Below are positions 38,001-49,922 of a stretch of DNA of 64,000 bases, one piece after another. Under the pieces are notes generated by a model. The model did no database searches. It was not told the origin of the DNA and worked only from the letters and a program-made list of their open reading frames with translations. The position numbers were made by a program, and so were the translations under genes. Origin of the DNA: Oenanthe sinensis (lineage: Eukaryota > Streptophyta > Magnoliopsida > Apiales > Apiaceae); contig CM053802.1 of assembly GCA_028671895.1 (NCBI GenBank), positions 17,677,631 through 17,741,630 on the forward strand. Direction: 5' to 3'. How positions within the stretch are numbered: the stretch's first letter is position 1; every line of letters starts with the position of its first letter.

Positions 38001-41000
38001 AAAAAAAAGTAGAAGAACAAACGCATGTTGCGTTGGTATGCAAACAACGCATTTTAGAGCTGCGTTGTAGTCCCGTAGTCTGGGCACCTGTCTGTTCTAT
38101 TTGAGTTAAAAAAATTTGAAAACATTGTGATCCACTGGAATTCAACCCAGGCCATCGTGTGCTCTGCACTTCTATGTGCCACTTGTTTCCATTGTCACTG
38201 TGCTAGCAATCAGTTGAGTCAAAATGATAAATGCAACTTAAATATCCGTTTCTTTGTGTTTTGAAGGGCCAACTTTTCAAATTGTGGTTTTTTGGGCCAA
38301 CCTACCCCAAATTGTGATATTTTAGCCCTTTACTCTAAACTGGATAGAAATACAGATGAAATTTCCCAGAAATCACAAGAGAAATTGTGAACAAACTCCT
38401 ATGATACATAAGAGTACAAGATATTCTGTTCTCTTTTCATTACATAGAAATGAAATATATTTTCAACAAGCTGACACACAACGTATAAAATTAGTCAATG
38501 ATAATATTCTTCTCTTTCTTTTAGTATCAAGTTACACATGCGTTAAATCAAATTAATCCAAGGGATCTAGTCACAACCCCAATTTGAAAACCTTTACTGA
38601 AGATCGATGAGCAAACTTTCATACAGTAACCATATATATAACCTCATCGGAAGGCTTTAATTCCATAGTTTCCACATATACCTAATGTATAACCATATGT
38701 GAATAAGTCACGATTGATTTTGTTGACGGGACTATCAACTCCAGAACAGACTCTACATGAGCTCAAATAAGTATGATTAAGAGTATCACAACACTATCGG
38801 ATGGGGAGGGACAAGGGAAAACTTGGGCCCTCGCCACGTGCCTACATTTTTGTTTTTCATTCCTACAAACCTATTTCTATCATACGGATTAAAGATATAC
38901 CTTTAAATACAAAATACATTGCCACAAGCTAATATTATCACATTACAACTGTTATGTTGTGAGAGTGATATTGCCACATCAAAAAAAGAAAAAGAAAAGA
39001 GAACAGTCAAATCAGTTAAAAAGTTGTTAAAGTTGCTCACCAGATAGAACAAAATTGACTGTTCACGCCTGATCTACCTTGACATATACTATCATGTATC
39101 TAAATATGAATTAAACAATGATATATTCTCCCCTGGTACACTTATTATGTTAAAAATTAGTCTATGCACATACCTAGATATAGCCGACATGGTCAACGTA
39201 TTTAGTATGTAGAACCCGTGATGAATGGATGCAATGCTCAAGAATGATATGCTTCCATCTTCCAAAGAGTCCTCAGCACCTTCTCTTCTTTTAACAAAGT
39301 CAATATCAGCAATTGAAGCAGCTACTGTGCCTGAAAAGGTTAACAATGAATGCAAGTAGTATATTTATTATATATTAAAGATTATTTGCAAAATATAATA
39401 AGCCAAACCTCCGCTAAAGTATGTTTTCTTTAGTAACTTCACGGCATCTGAGAAAGAAAAAAATTAAGCATAAAAGGGATTATCGATTATGCTGTGTTCC
39501 ACAAAAAAATTTTGAGAGAGGAAAATAAATGTGTTAATTCACCAGTTACCATGTTAAGTTACCAATTCTCCTAAAACCTATAAGGTGTTAGGAATTGGGC
39601 TTACCATGATCATATTATTCAACAAAACGTAAAGAATTTATTATTATAACTTCTTCAATAAATTTTTGGTAAGGGAAGGAAAATAAATCTAAAGAATTGA
39701 GAAGAAGTTCCATATATAATTGTCTCCAAAATTTTCTTCCGGTCCCACTTTTACAAAGATTGGGAAAGAAAAAAGAAACTAATTTTTTATTCTTTTCTCT
39801 TCAATCTAGATTCGGGAGCATAGTGTTAAGTAGCAAGTATAAGATGGTAAGCATATATATAAGCGTATAACAATGGAAAGGTAGTCCACAAAAATATCAT
39901 TTAGTAGTGAGTCACCTCAGTTTAGGGCTGAGCAAAATCAAGGTCAAAATGTTCAAACCGTCCAAACCAGACCACTTCTTGTACTATTATGACTGGTTTA
40001 GTTTTTGTTTTTCCTCGAGCAAATTTCTTTCAGTTTGACTAATTCGATAGGACAAAGCAAGAACTACTTACTTTAAGTTACTTCAAGAATGACAAAGGGT
40101 CTAGGGTTTTCATATTTTAAATTACTCACAACAATATGTCGATTCAGAACGCGATGGTAGAAACCCTAATTATGGTACAAAAACCCTTGTATCTCAAAAT
40201 TTTCATCTATATATCTCACAAATCACAATGCAATAAGCTTAAACTCTGATCTTCTTTTACCCTTAAATCTTATCTAGTGCAACAATAAGATACTGACCTG
40301 CTTCGAGCTCTGCACTATGTGTTGTGCAATTTTTTTCTATTTAATTTTAAATTATATAATATATTATCAAAATCTGAGGGTATTTTTAACATCTATGATA
40401 TCAGCCATAGAATATAATACTTCATTAATTAAATTACTTACCATTTCGAACAATGAGTGCTCCAAGTCCACTTGGATAGCCAAACAGCTAGATTCAAGGG
40501 AAAAGAGATTTAGAACGCCACTCATTACTAATTTGAATAGAGCCCCACTTTAATATCTAGACTCAAACAACACTTAGAAGTGCTGATTACCTTGTAGAAT
40601 GAGATAACAACAAAGTCTGCCTTGTACTTGGATAAATCTGGTGGCTCTGTTGCACATCCCTTTGCCGCATCAATGAGAACCATCCAGCTTCCCCTAGTTC
40701 CAATAATTTAGTCAGGTAGGATTTACTAGGATGCCAAAGTAACTCATGACAGGCATCTCCACTGTTGGTAACTTCTTAATAGAATGCCATTACTAACTGA
40801 ACGAAGGAAAAAAATAGCACGAGTGCTAGCCAACTTATATACTTGCAATGTGGAGACTCCTTTAGAATTTTTTCTGGATCTTCCTTCATTATGTTTGCTA
40901 AATCAAGGTTGAATTTCACGCCTGAGAAATTGCACTCCGAGGGAAAAGCAAATAAGTTGAAGGCCTTACCTGCAATTAAGGGAGTACAGGTCAAACCTAA

Positions 41001-44000
41001 GCTTTAAAAACTGAATTACATAAAGTAGTGATATCATATCAGATCTCAAACTTTACAGTGTCACAAACAACCAAAGAACATTATCAAACATGCAGTGAAG
41101 TATGGCACGTCAAGCATTGCCTAAACGATTTGAGATTTTTTTAAACCATCAGAGTGAAACAAAATAGATGAATGATTCCATCTTTTATTCACTAGAAGGG
41201 AATAGAGACTAGAACAATAGAACTTAAGAAGTCAAAAGTAGCCTATATCTGATTTCAGGTTGATCCTAGAGTGCTAACAAAAGGTTTTAGATGTCTAGAG
41301 TCTTAGTACTCTCCAGAGTTTTAAAGTTTCACACTTCTTAACATATTCATTTATTTGATATAGGACTGTAGCTCAGGGCACCAAATGATGCTATTTTATT
41401 ATGTTGGTGATTTTCTGCATCAGCATCAATGTTATCTTGCGCCAAAGGCAAGAACCGCAGATATGTAGATCAAAACTTGAGATCAGGTACTATTCTATTA
41501 TGAAGCAAGTTGTCGGTAAGGGGTGTTAGTCAGCTTTCAGCTTTCACATAAGATGTATAAGGAATAAGTAAATTCAAAGATACCAGCAGGCTCTTCGTCA
41601 AGGATTCTAACTCCACTTCTTCTTTGGACAGTACGCTTTAACACCTTGTAAGAAGATTTGGTGTTTCTTGAGCCATCATGATGATCAGCCTCTTCGATAT
41701 CGATAGCAAAAGCTGCAGCCCCTTTAGCAAGTGCATATCTAGAATATTAAGAAAGATGTGTCACAAAGACTACTAAATTTTAGGGTAAACAAATAATGCA
41801 TAAAATCAAATGAGAGCCAGTAATTCGCAAAAAATTTTTGAAAGAAGATGCATCACCCATTTACATATATTAAGTAGTTACTTACGACTAGGGCTGTAAG
41901 AAACCAAGCCTAGCCCTAATACTAGTGAGCTCGATCTTGACTCCTCAAGAAATTTAAGCTTTCAAGTTTGATTCGAGTTAGTTCTGATATGATTGATTAT
42001 AGTGAATATCGATCCTAGCTCAAGTTCGGCTTGACATAAGCCCAATTACTGGTGTTTTTAAACAGTGATCAAGTTCAACAAGATATAAGCTTGTTTACAT
42101 ATGCTTTCATATTCTTACTGTAGCTAAGTTCGCAGGCTTGTTTGAGAGTTAGGTTCAAGAGACATCTATTCCAGCTGCTCACAAACTTTATTGAACTGAA
42201 TTATTCTTGTTCGAGTTCAGCTCGTTAATAGTTTCATGAGTTAAAAGATGAGATCAAATTTGATTTGTTTAACTTTAAAACAAAACACAGAATGGTATGT
42301 ACCAAATCAAATACTGAGATGCTCGCAAAGCTCCCAACTCATTTTACTGTCTTACTTCCCACACGAACAAGGAGTAATTTATTAAAGTTTAAACAGTAGC
42401 TTAGTAGTTTCCTCAAGTATATCTCTGCACAAAAGAGGCATTTATTGATGTGATTTTGAGTACCTAGTATGTATGCTCATCAACCCTTCTTTCAATTTCT
42501 CTGTAGCTCTATTCAACTATAGGTTCATTTTATAGGCCAAATCACAACTCCAACCTTAATTCAAACCTCACTCCCCTTCATTCTCTTTATAGGTTCTCTA
42601 TTACCAAGCACTATTCTGCCTCTCCGTTCAAAGGCTTGCTGTTTGTGACTCGGATAATCCACTCTCAAATATCTGCTTCCCCATAACACAATATGGATGC
42701 AAATGCACCAGCAGTTCATAAAAAAATAAAACATCTTATATTCACTAGGTTGCATGCTTTAGTTTGGAGAAACTTGTAATAGTTGCATGCATGTAACTAT
42801 CATTCTATATATTCCTTGAAATATGGAATTAATTCTGAATAAGTACAATCAAATCTAGGTAGTTCAGTCATTCTATATTCCCAAGGAACCGGTTTTTGGG
42901 TCTGCCAAAATTTATGTAATCGTTATTCTTAGAGTATTTTTCAAAATCAGGTTTTTGCATCTAAAGAAATTCATGTCATGAGAAATCCTCATCTAATCAC
43001 AAGTCTTAATATAATTAAATTTTAAGAATGTTGTGGTAAATTAAGTTATTATACCCAGAAAAATTCATTTAATCTGCAATCCACACTAATTCACTCGACT
43101 TAGATTGATGAACTTGAGTGTGTATGTCTTGTTATTGGCTCTTATCAATTTCATTGTATTCTCTGTGGTTGGGATTATACTCTGTATTATAGATTTTCTG
43201 CTCAAGCCTATCATTTTATTCGATTTCCTGTTACATCCTGTAATTTTTTTTATTCCTTGTTTTGTGTCAAAGTTTGAGATTTCCCCATGAATTTATTTAT
43301 CTTTCAAGCTCTAGGGTTTTTCTAAGAAATAAAATACAAAAATCGTTCCAGTTGCGGCTACCATTAATTACTTACTGCAAAACATATTTTCACAAATCAT
43401 CTCTAAGTAATCTTTGATCATACCCCCTCCCCTCCCCCCCCCCCCCCCCCAAAAAAAAAAAAAATCTCTCCTGCAGAAAATAGGAAAAGTATATTGAATG
43501 CACCCAATAACAAGGAAAATCTTAAATTCAATATCCAAGTTATAACTAAACTACCCTTCTTTCACTGTAACAGTTCCGAACTAATACCACATCTCCAACA
43601 AACACATAAAATAATTAATAACATCAAGTTTCTTGGCATTAAATTTATTGCACTTAAGAGATTGCTGATCTTCCAAGTTCTGAAGTCGTATCAGGTCAAA
43701 AACAAATGCTCTATGAGGGCCGAGCTGTAGAATTTAATTTTACGTCTCACGGTCCCTTCCAATAAACAAAATCATGTCCCCATAATCATCGTCTCTTTGA
43801 ATTTAATTAAAATTTTGTTGTGACACTTAACCATAAAGTAAATAATTTATGTGGCGAGCATGCGCTAAATTTTCAATAATGAACTGTATGCCATGAGGGC
43901 TTTGATCTTACCTCAGGTAAGCAATATGCATAATTATGACAATGATATGATAGGTAAATAGCTTGAGACATCTAAAATATGCATGAATGAGGATGATATG

Positions 44001-45063
44001 TACGATTTATCATTACTAGCAACAACCAAGAGAAGTTGGTAATATGAATATTGAAAAAATTGCAACAGTGGGATTATAAGAATGTACTCTCTGATTCCAA
44101 GAACACTATTGTGATTTTCGGTAGTATACATAAAACTGCTCTCACTGCTCCATGGAAAAGCCTCTCCAACAAGTTTGAGGGCCGCAGTAGCCCCAGAAGT
44201 GAATATGCATTTGTACTCTTTCGCTGATGCATTACAAAAATCGAGTACCTGGATTGCATTAAAGAACAAAATAGTGTCAAAACACATGGAAAATTAGCAG
44301 AAATCAGTGTGTTGAGTGGTACAGGCTGCATTGAAATTGAACACCCCACCTGTTGGCGAGCTTCTCTTACAATATCAGAAGTGGATGCGCTAACATTACT
44401 TTGAGTATCTAAACCATCATATTTAAGGTATCCAATACAACAATTGCAATCAAACGGAATACAAGAGGATATCAATTTAAGCTTTCCATGGTGACGAGGT
44501 AGCAGAATAAATCTACATTTCAAACAACAAATTTTAAAATCACGCATATAACCAATGTGAATTGCTTAATTCCCTCAAACATCAAGTTATGTATGTCATT
44601 ATTGTGTTATCCACGCCTCTTAATGAAAGACAAGGGTACCCACCGCTGAGTACATAAATCGATATCCAATACAACTAAAAAACGCAACAAAACCATGCGT
44701 TTGCATTTTAATACATGAATAGGATACGGGGATTGCCATAAACAGTAGAGTTAAGAGACTTGAAAATCGCTTCCAATTGGGACTCGGAGTATAAAGTGGC
44801 ACCAGCATGATCCAGATACACCAGCTCTGCGTATATTCAATTCCAATTATCAAACTAGACTAAACTATTTGGAGCTTGGGTGTAATCGAAAACACGAAAG
44901 TACACGAACACGATTGAAAAGATTAAATATGTAGTTTGTTACCTTTGAGTCTGTTGAATTCAGTAGCTCGAATCTCATCTATATTTTTAGGAGCGTTTGG
45001 ATAACCATAATCATCGCCCAACTCTTGTAAAAATCGTGATTTTTCTACGTCGGTGGTGTTCAT
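29016..45063 (-). CDS. molybdenum cofactor sulfurase (ABA3/LOS5-like)
   Basis: ABA3 swaps an oxygen of molybdenum cofactor for sulfur, activating aldehyde oxidase (last step of abscisic acid synthesis) and xanthine dehydrogenase. I traced 22 exons (minus strand): 45063-44943, 44826-44728, 44408-44350, 44248-44088, 41738-41584, 40969-40843, 40693-40591, 40487-40442, 39447-39409, 39330-39174, 37708-37609, 36935-36819, 36600-36523, 36427-36326, 35752-35665, 35507-35403, 33783-33719, 32695-32544, 31533-31292, 30037-29898, 29327-29217, 29126-29016. All phases join, giving 825 residues (Arabidopsis about 819). The N-terminal two thirds is a NifS-like PLP cysteine desulfurase: VYLDHAGATLYSE, FTSGATAALKLVGE, ENHNSVLGIRE, FVVISFYK with the PLP lysine at about 275, and TGCFCNPGACAKYL with catalytic-region cysteines 431, 433 and 438. 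From about 523 a MOSC-N/MOSC domain follows (SINIYPIKSCGGFS, NPMRFRPNLVI, GGCNRCQM). No damaged residue was seen. Confidence 0.97.
30296..30527. mobile_element. Tourist-like MITE in ABA3-like intron 19
   Basis: Precise ends CACCTTGCTCCCGAGTTTTA and AAAACTCGGGAGCAAGGTG, with TTA directly on both sides (30293-30295 as TTA and 30528-30530). The 232-bp length, TTA duplication and internal subterminal repeats (GCTCCCGAG again at about 30375) fit PIF/Harbinger-derived Tourist MITEs. Confidence 0.85.
31628..32011 (+). mobile_element. Helitron-like element in ABA3-like intron 18
   Basis: Starts TCTATATTATATTATTAAAG, close to the start of the 54.2-kb copy, and ends near a perfect GC hairpin CCCGTGCACGGG (31993-32004), as in the 3' hairpin of these elements. 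The terminal CTAG is not clear. No coding sequence. Confidence 0.5.
37840..38340. mobile_element. non-coding repeat in ABA3-like intron 10
   Basis: The left part (GGCCCTTTTTATCACAATTT, then CCAAAATATCACAATTTT) is mirrored by the right part (AAATTGTGATATTTTAGCCC). A central segment (GATCCACTGGAATTCAACCC and following) has a tRNA-like look but no foldable tRNA. Superfamily unknown. Confidence 0.45.
39551..39612 (-). mobile_element. TRIM-like LTR fragment in ABA3-like intron 8
   Basis: The minus strand reads CCTAACACCTTATAGGTTTT and GGTAACTTAACATGGTAAC, closely like the LTR end and primer-site junction at 3666-3715. Fragment only. A nearby segment ending ATTCGGGAGCATAGTGTTAA (about 39.82 kb) recalls the Tourist-like ends at 30.3 kb. 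Confidence 0.45.
41885..42260. repeat. interspersed repeat remnant in ABA3-like intron 4
   Basis: Sequence of the AGGGCTGTAAG...GAGCTCGA...CTCAAGTTCGGCTTGA type, common in non-autonomous plant transposons, without clear termini. Non-coding. Confidence 0.35.
43423..43464 (-). repeat. G-run tract in ABA3-like intron 4
   Basis: The plus strand has C5, C4 and C17 runs followed by A14. In the ABA3-like transcript this reads U14 then G17, G4 and G5 separated by A's, a strong candidate G-quadruplex. Confidence 0.8.
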
Positions 45064-45099
45064 AATCTCAGACAACCAGGGAGCGAGATTTCCGAGATG

Positions 45100-46431
45100 C
45101 TATATCTTATATGGATTAAGATAGATAAATCTACTGTGTAACTTTTTCATTCCTATCGGATGGAAAAAGTATATATAATTAGATATTTTATTAAGTTTAA
45201 AATCTTATATTAAATTAAAATTTTAATTTGACATAAAATTTTAAATATTATAATAAATTTAATTATATTTTTTTACTTTAGTATAAATTTTAAAATTGAA
45301 ATAATTATGCGATTTTTCTAATATGTCCTCGTGAGCATATAATAATTATTATTATTGTTTCTTTTATTTTAATTTACTGATTCACTTGAACTTTGCATCT
45401 AATTTAAGATACACTGATCATATATTTCTATTAAATAATTTAAATTTTTTATTTAAGGTGCTCTTAACCTTGATCATGATGATGCTGATACAAAGATCAC
45501 AGAGATGGAGTTTGGAGCTTGTGATAACATATTTGTGTAGGATTTCTAGCATCAGATCATAGTCAAGATATTCGAGAAATGGTCAAGTAAGGATTGATTA
45601 CAAATATCGTGATGAAGCTAAACTGGAGGTTCGTGGTTATACAGGTGATGTGGGTACACAATGTTGATGTTTTTTGGAGTTTATTTGTCGAAATTATAAC
45701 ATCTCACGTCCAATAGAAAGTGTAGGTTTGGGTCATTTATAAGCACAAGTTAGTAACTAATGTATACCAAAAATTATTAATTTTTATGAGCTGATCTGTG
45801 GTGGGTTATTATACTCGATATACTTTCAGTTGTGGGTTTGGATTGATATTAAAACTTAGTTTAAGCAGCTTATTCCCTAACTTGTTGCTTGGCTTATATT
45901 GTTATTGTATTGATCAAAACTATGATGACTATGATGTTCTGTACTGTGGTGTGGACTTGTTCTTGCACTTAATTCCTGTGACTTGCTCCTCTTGGGAAGA
46001 AGATTCTTTTTGAAAAGTAATATATAAAATTATTCACCTCATTAAATATATAAAATTAGCTTAAAAAATAGAACGTAATAATTATTGATAAAATCATATG
46101 AAAGCTTACGATTATTGTTAGAGGGCCAATACAACGCCTTGCAAATAGCCAAATATGCAATCAATCAACTCGCAAGATATAGATTGACTTTAAAAGTAGT
46201 TGACTATTACTAGTAAAATACTCCTTTCTTTTTGTGTTATTCAGCTTATTCCCTGACAAAAGAATATTAGAAATCACAAAGAAAAATTCACAAAGGACAC
46301 GAGTATAGACATATATCTTCAGTGTTCGAATGTAAACGGATTATTTTTCTTTCGGCCAATTTTTAAGATTAGTTTGACTCGTATAAAAATATCTTTTAAT
46401 CATACTTAACGTATTATAATTTAAATATTTA
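45100..46431. other. gap upstream of the ABA3-like gene
   Basis: Contains the ABA3 promoter by position, without a clear TATA box that I would defend. About 45455-45670 reads in short broken pieces (for example TKITEMEFGACDNIFV) that may be pseudogene debris; it is not identified. Confidence 0.35.
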
Positions 46432-46763
46432 GGTTGTATTCATTTGTTGAGAATAGAATGAGAAAAAAATAGAATGAAAAATTATAAATAAATTTTATGA
46501 AGGAATAAAAATATACCAGTAAAATTGTGAATAAATATGAGGGAATTTAAATTTGTTATGATAAAGATTGTTGGGAAAATGATGAAAAAATAGAATGAAA
46601 CATTTCTTTCAAAACATGCGGGTTAAAATTTTAATTAAAATAATTTAGAATGAAATAAAAGAAATAATGTTAATTATAAACATTTTCTCTAATCTCACTC
46701 AAATAACAATATAAATTTCATTACATTATTCTCTTATTCCATTTTATTCAACTAAATACAACC
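46432..46763. mobile_element. Tourist-like MITE
   Basis: GGTTGTATTCATTTGTTGAG at the left mirrors TCAACTAAATACAACC at the right, and TTA flanks both ends (46429-46431, 46764-46766). Interior AGAATGAAA motifs repeat. 332 bp, non-coding. Confidence 0.8.
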
Positions 46764-46766
46764 TTA

Positions 46767-49090
46767 AGCTCTCATAGTCTCACACGCCCAATTCCCTATC
46801 CATCTCTTTAGGAGTCTACTTATCAAACATTTAAAATATTTTATATTACATACTTATCTCAAATTACAACCCAACTTGGTCTACTCACTGAACATAAATT
46901 TCCAATATTCAACATTCAATTTTATCAGTCAAAAGATCTCGTTGATCGACTAATAATAATAAATTAATAGATAATAAAAACAAATGAATTTTACCCGTAA
47001 GTTACAAGCTGCGACCAAACCTACCTATATACTTCATGTCATAGTAGTTAAATGAAAGAAATAGGGTACGTGTTGAACTTCAAGTTGAATCAGAACGTCG
47101 AAGTGATAATTAATTATTTAATATTGCAAAATAATATAAAGTATTTTTGAAATATAAATTTTATTTTAGTATAGATACACATAGCCATGCATATATTATA
47201 CATACACGAAAATAAAGATACACATAATCATGCATATCTACTATAGAATTTAAGAACCGTGATGTGTACTTATCTAATTTAGATAAATCTACAAAGTAAT
47301 TTTCGTACGAATAGATGAAGTGTTTTTATAAATATAAAATTTATCTAAATACTTACTCGTACAAAATTATCTGACAAACTTACCAGGTACACTGTACATA
47401 TTAAGCAGTTTAATCAGTACAACTCATAGGAAAAGACTAGTAACTACTTTAGTTACAAAAGTGAATTAAACTCTTGCAAACCTATATGGTTTAATTTGGT
47501 TGATTATCGAAATTACGTGTTTTCTTGTTATTTAGCCAAATCGAGCAATGGTGACGAACACTAACATATTTTCTAATTTCAAAAGATGTGTGCGCAAACC
47601 TAATAATTGAGATCAATTTTTTGTTTTGCACGGCATATGTTAAGTTTGGGTTTACGTTAACACACTTGTACATGCATGGTAACCAAATAACATTTTTTAA
47701 TTTTTATTTAGATATAAATATATTTAATTAAATTGTATATGTTATTTTATAATTAGAAACCATTCATCAACCACATTTGAATATTTTTTGATATTCAACT
47801 AACTCATCTCATACCATTAAAAAAAACAAATTAATGGCTGAGATTAAATAAAAAAATACACATACCCTATATAATATAGCGTACATACGTTATATCATAT
47901 TACATACATGCGCTATATCATATTGCGTATGTGATATTTTTTATTTCTAATTTTATCCTTTAAAAACATACGTTATATAATATATCTTTAACGAGAACCA
48001 TATCTTATTACTCGTTAACTCAGCTTCTAGGTTACCTCGACGAGAGGCCCGACATGGAATTACTAATGCCGGAAAAGGAGTGGAGTTCAAGATGATTGTT
48101 TGGGCCACTGGTTTCATTTTAAAATTATATATGTTCGTTATATTATATAACGTGCGTTTAGAGTACTCTGTATCAACCAAATCCAAATAATCCAGAATCT
48201 TAAGTGGCATTTCATCGATGCACTCCCAAAATAATAGAAGCCAAAACTTATAAAACTCAAATATTCAAATTCTGTAAAATCGAACTAAAAATAAAAAATC
48301 AAATTTTTTTGAAAAAGTAATAAAAAAATTCAAAAAATCTCAAACTCATAACAGAACAATCAAAAACTTTGGATATCAGAGTAAAAAAATCAAAAAAAAT
48401 TGAAATCAAACTATACAAATTCAATGGGTTTATTCAACACACAAATACATACATATATACACACAAACGGTCAACTATACATACATGTATATAACAAAAT
48501 ATATTGTCTTTTGATGATTTGGGAGACAAAATTTGATTTGAGGTGCTTGGCTCTTCGTAACGGTATGTGCCGGTATTAGAAAAAGAAGATGTGGAAATGA
48601 AACTAAGACAAAACATCATACATGTATTCTAGAATTGGCATTCTTGAGGCCATTTTGGAAATTAAAACCAATAAACTTACGTATATGATAGAGTGTAACC
48701 CGTTATATCATACAGCGTAATCTCTTTTAATCATATCCGTTCATTTTATTTTTTAATGGTTTACGATGGATTGACTCGTTTTTATAGAATATTCAACTGT
48801 GACTGCAGAACCGATCTCTTTATAATTTGCAGTAATGAACATGCTATAAAGATAAATCCAAATTATCAAAAGGATTCAAAATTTTGAGTAAACCTGTGAA
48901 CTGATGCTCATGTTTAATTCACTTTGAATTGTAATTTTGAATGATCCTCGCTTGCTCATGTTGTAAGCAACAAGGTTAACTAAGTTTGGGAGCCATTTGC
49001 CTGTGACTTTCACTCCCACCTTGTTCTGATTTCTATTTATAATATAATCAAATTAGTAAAATAAACTGAGTAAACAATAACAAGATTATT
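46767..49090. other. gap with CGTTATAT repeat cluster; upstream region of SAUR
   Basis: No supported gene. Between about 47870 and 48720, variants of a CGTTATAT(A/C)ATA word and GCGTA words occur many times (see findings). One GAGACA (TGTCTC on the minus strand), the auxin-response core, is at 48523-48528, about 820 bp before the SAUR ATG; on its own it is weak evidence. Confidence 0.4.
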
Positions 49091-49268
49091 TTGAGTCTTG
49101 ACGATCAAATATATATACTTTGAATTGTACTTTCCTTTCCTGGTACACTTACTTGTACCTCTCAAGAGTCAAAGTCTGAGCCATCCTCTTCTAGTTCTAT
49201 TCTCTACATCCCCTGCTTCAATAAATGCTTATTACCTTATCTACTTACCAAATACTCCTCCTGCCTGT

Positions 49269-49282
49269 ATCTATATATATGT
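49269..49282 (+). promoter_or_regulatory. TATA box of the SAUR gene
   Basis: TATCTATATATATGTAC lies about 75 bp before the SAUR ATG, placing transcription start near 49300. This argues that the in-frame ATG at 49225 is upstream of the transcript and not the start codon. Confidence 0.55.
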
Positions 49283-49347
49283 ACACACATATCTCCTTCA
49301 CTCCTATCAATCTCTTCACACCAACTCCTCCACTTTCTCTCTCTACA

Positions 49348-49737
49348 ATGAAGAAACTCATTCAGCGTCTCTCTCGTGTCCCCGATCCCACTCACTACTC
49401 ACTCCTCCGCTCCGAGTCGCGCGCCTCAACTCGTCCTCGCCGCTGCCACAGGCTCCGGTTACCAATATGTCGCCGGTCTGGCGGGGTGCCGGAAGGACAC
49501 TTACCGGTTTACGTGGGCGAAGAATCGGAGCGGTTCATCGTGAACGCCAAGCTATTAAATCATCCAATATTCGTCAAACTGTTGAACATATCGGCTCAGG
49601 AGTACGGTTACGGACAGAAAGGCGTGCTTCGGATTGCGTGCCATGTGGTCGTGTTCGAGAAAGTTCTGGAAGCTTTGAGAGTCGACGAGGTGTCTCCGGA
49701 CGTTCTGGAACTTGTGGAATCGACATCAGTTAGCTAA
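49348..49737 (+). CDS. SAUR family protein (small auxin-up RNA)
   Basis: Single-exon gene of 129 residues, as is usual for SAURs. It starts MKKLIQRLSRVPDPTHYSLL, a family-typical beginning, although the frame stays open back to an ATG at 49225. The core SAUR domain covers about residues 45-115: GGVPEGHLPVYVGEESERFI, then AKLLNHPIFVKLLNISAQEYGY and GVLRIACHVVVFEKVLEAL. SAURs inhibit PP2C-D phosphatases and so promote cell expansion; the particular paralogue is unknown. The N-terminal third is Arg/Ser-rich. The coding region is much more GC-rich than its surroundings, which explains the long overlapping open frame in another phase (49098-49733). A retroelement LTR begins 185 bp after the stop. 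Confidence 0.93.
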   Translation: MKKLIQRLSRVPDPTHYSLLRSESRASTRPRRCHRLRLPICRRSGGVPEGHLPVYVGEESERFIVNAKLLNHPIFVKLLNISAQEYGYGQKGVLRIACHVVVFEKVLEALRVDEVSPDVLELVESTSVS

Positions 49738-49922
49738 GTTTAGAGTTAATTTAATTCGATAGTTATGTAAAGTAATACCAGTAATGGACTGTGTTTTGTC
49801 AATGTATTACATCTTAATTTTATGCAACAAAAATTATTTTATTTTGTGTTTGGGAAATTTAATTACTTATTTAATTTTATATTGTGTTTGTAAACATGAA
49901 TTTTATTTCAAATTATGAATTT

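Noticed and set aside
38130..38220. tRNA-like or SINE-like segment (GGAATTCAACCC)
   Set aside because: No cloverleaf could be drawn and no A/B box pair was clear; it is internal to a larger repeat.
45455..45670. possible retroelement or gene fragment (EVRGYTGDVG, TKITEMEFGACDNIFV)
   Set aside because: Frames are broken by stops every few dozen codons and similarity to any family is too weak to name.
49225..49347. in-frame upstream ATG extending the SAUR by 41 residues
   Set aside because: It lies upstream of the TATA box at about 49272, and the extension is low-complexity with none of the family's N-terminal features.
49098..49733. 211-residue open frame overlapping SAUR
   Set aside because: Out of phase with the SAUR domain, starts upstream of the TATA box, and explained by GC-rich composition.
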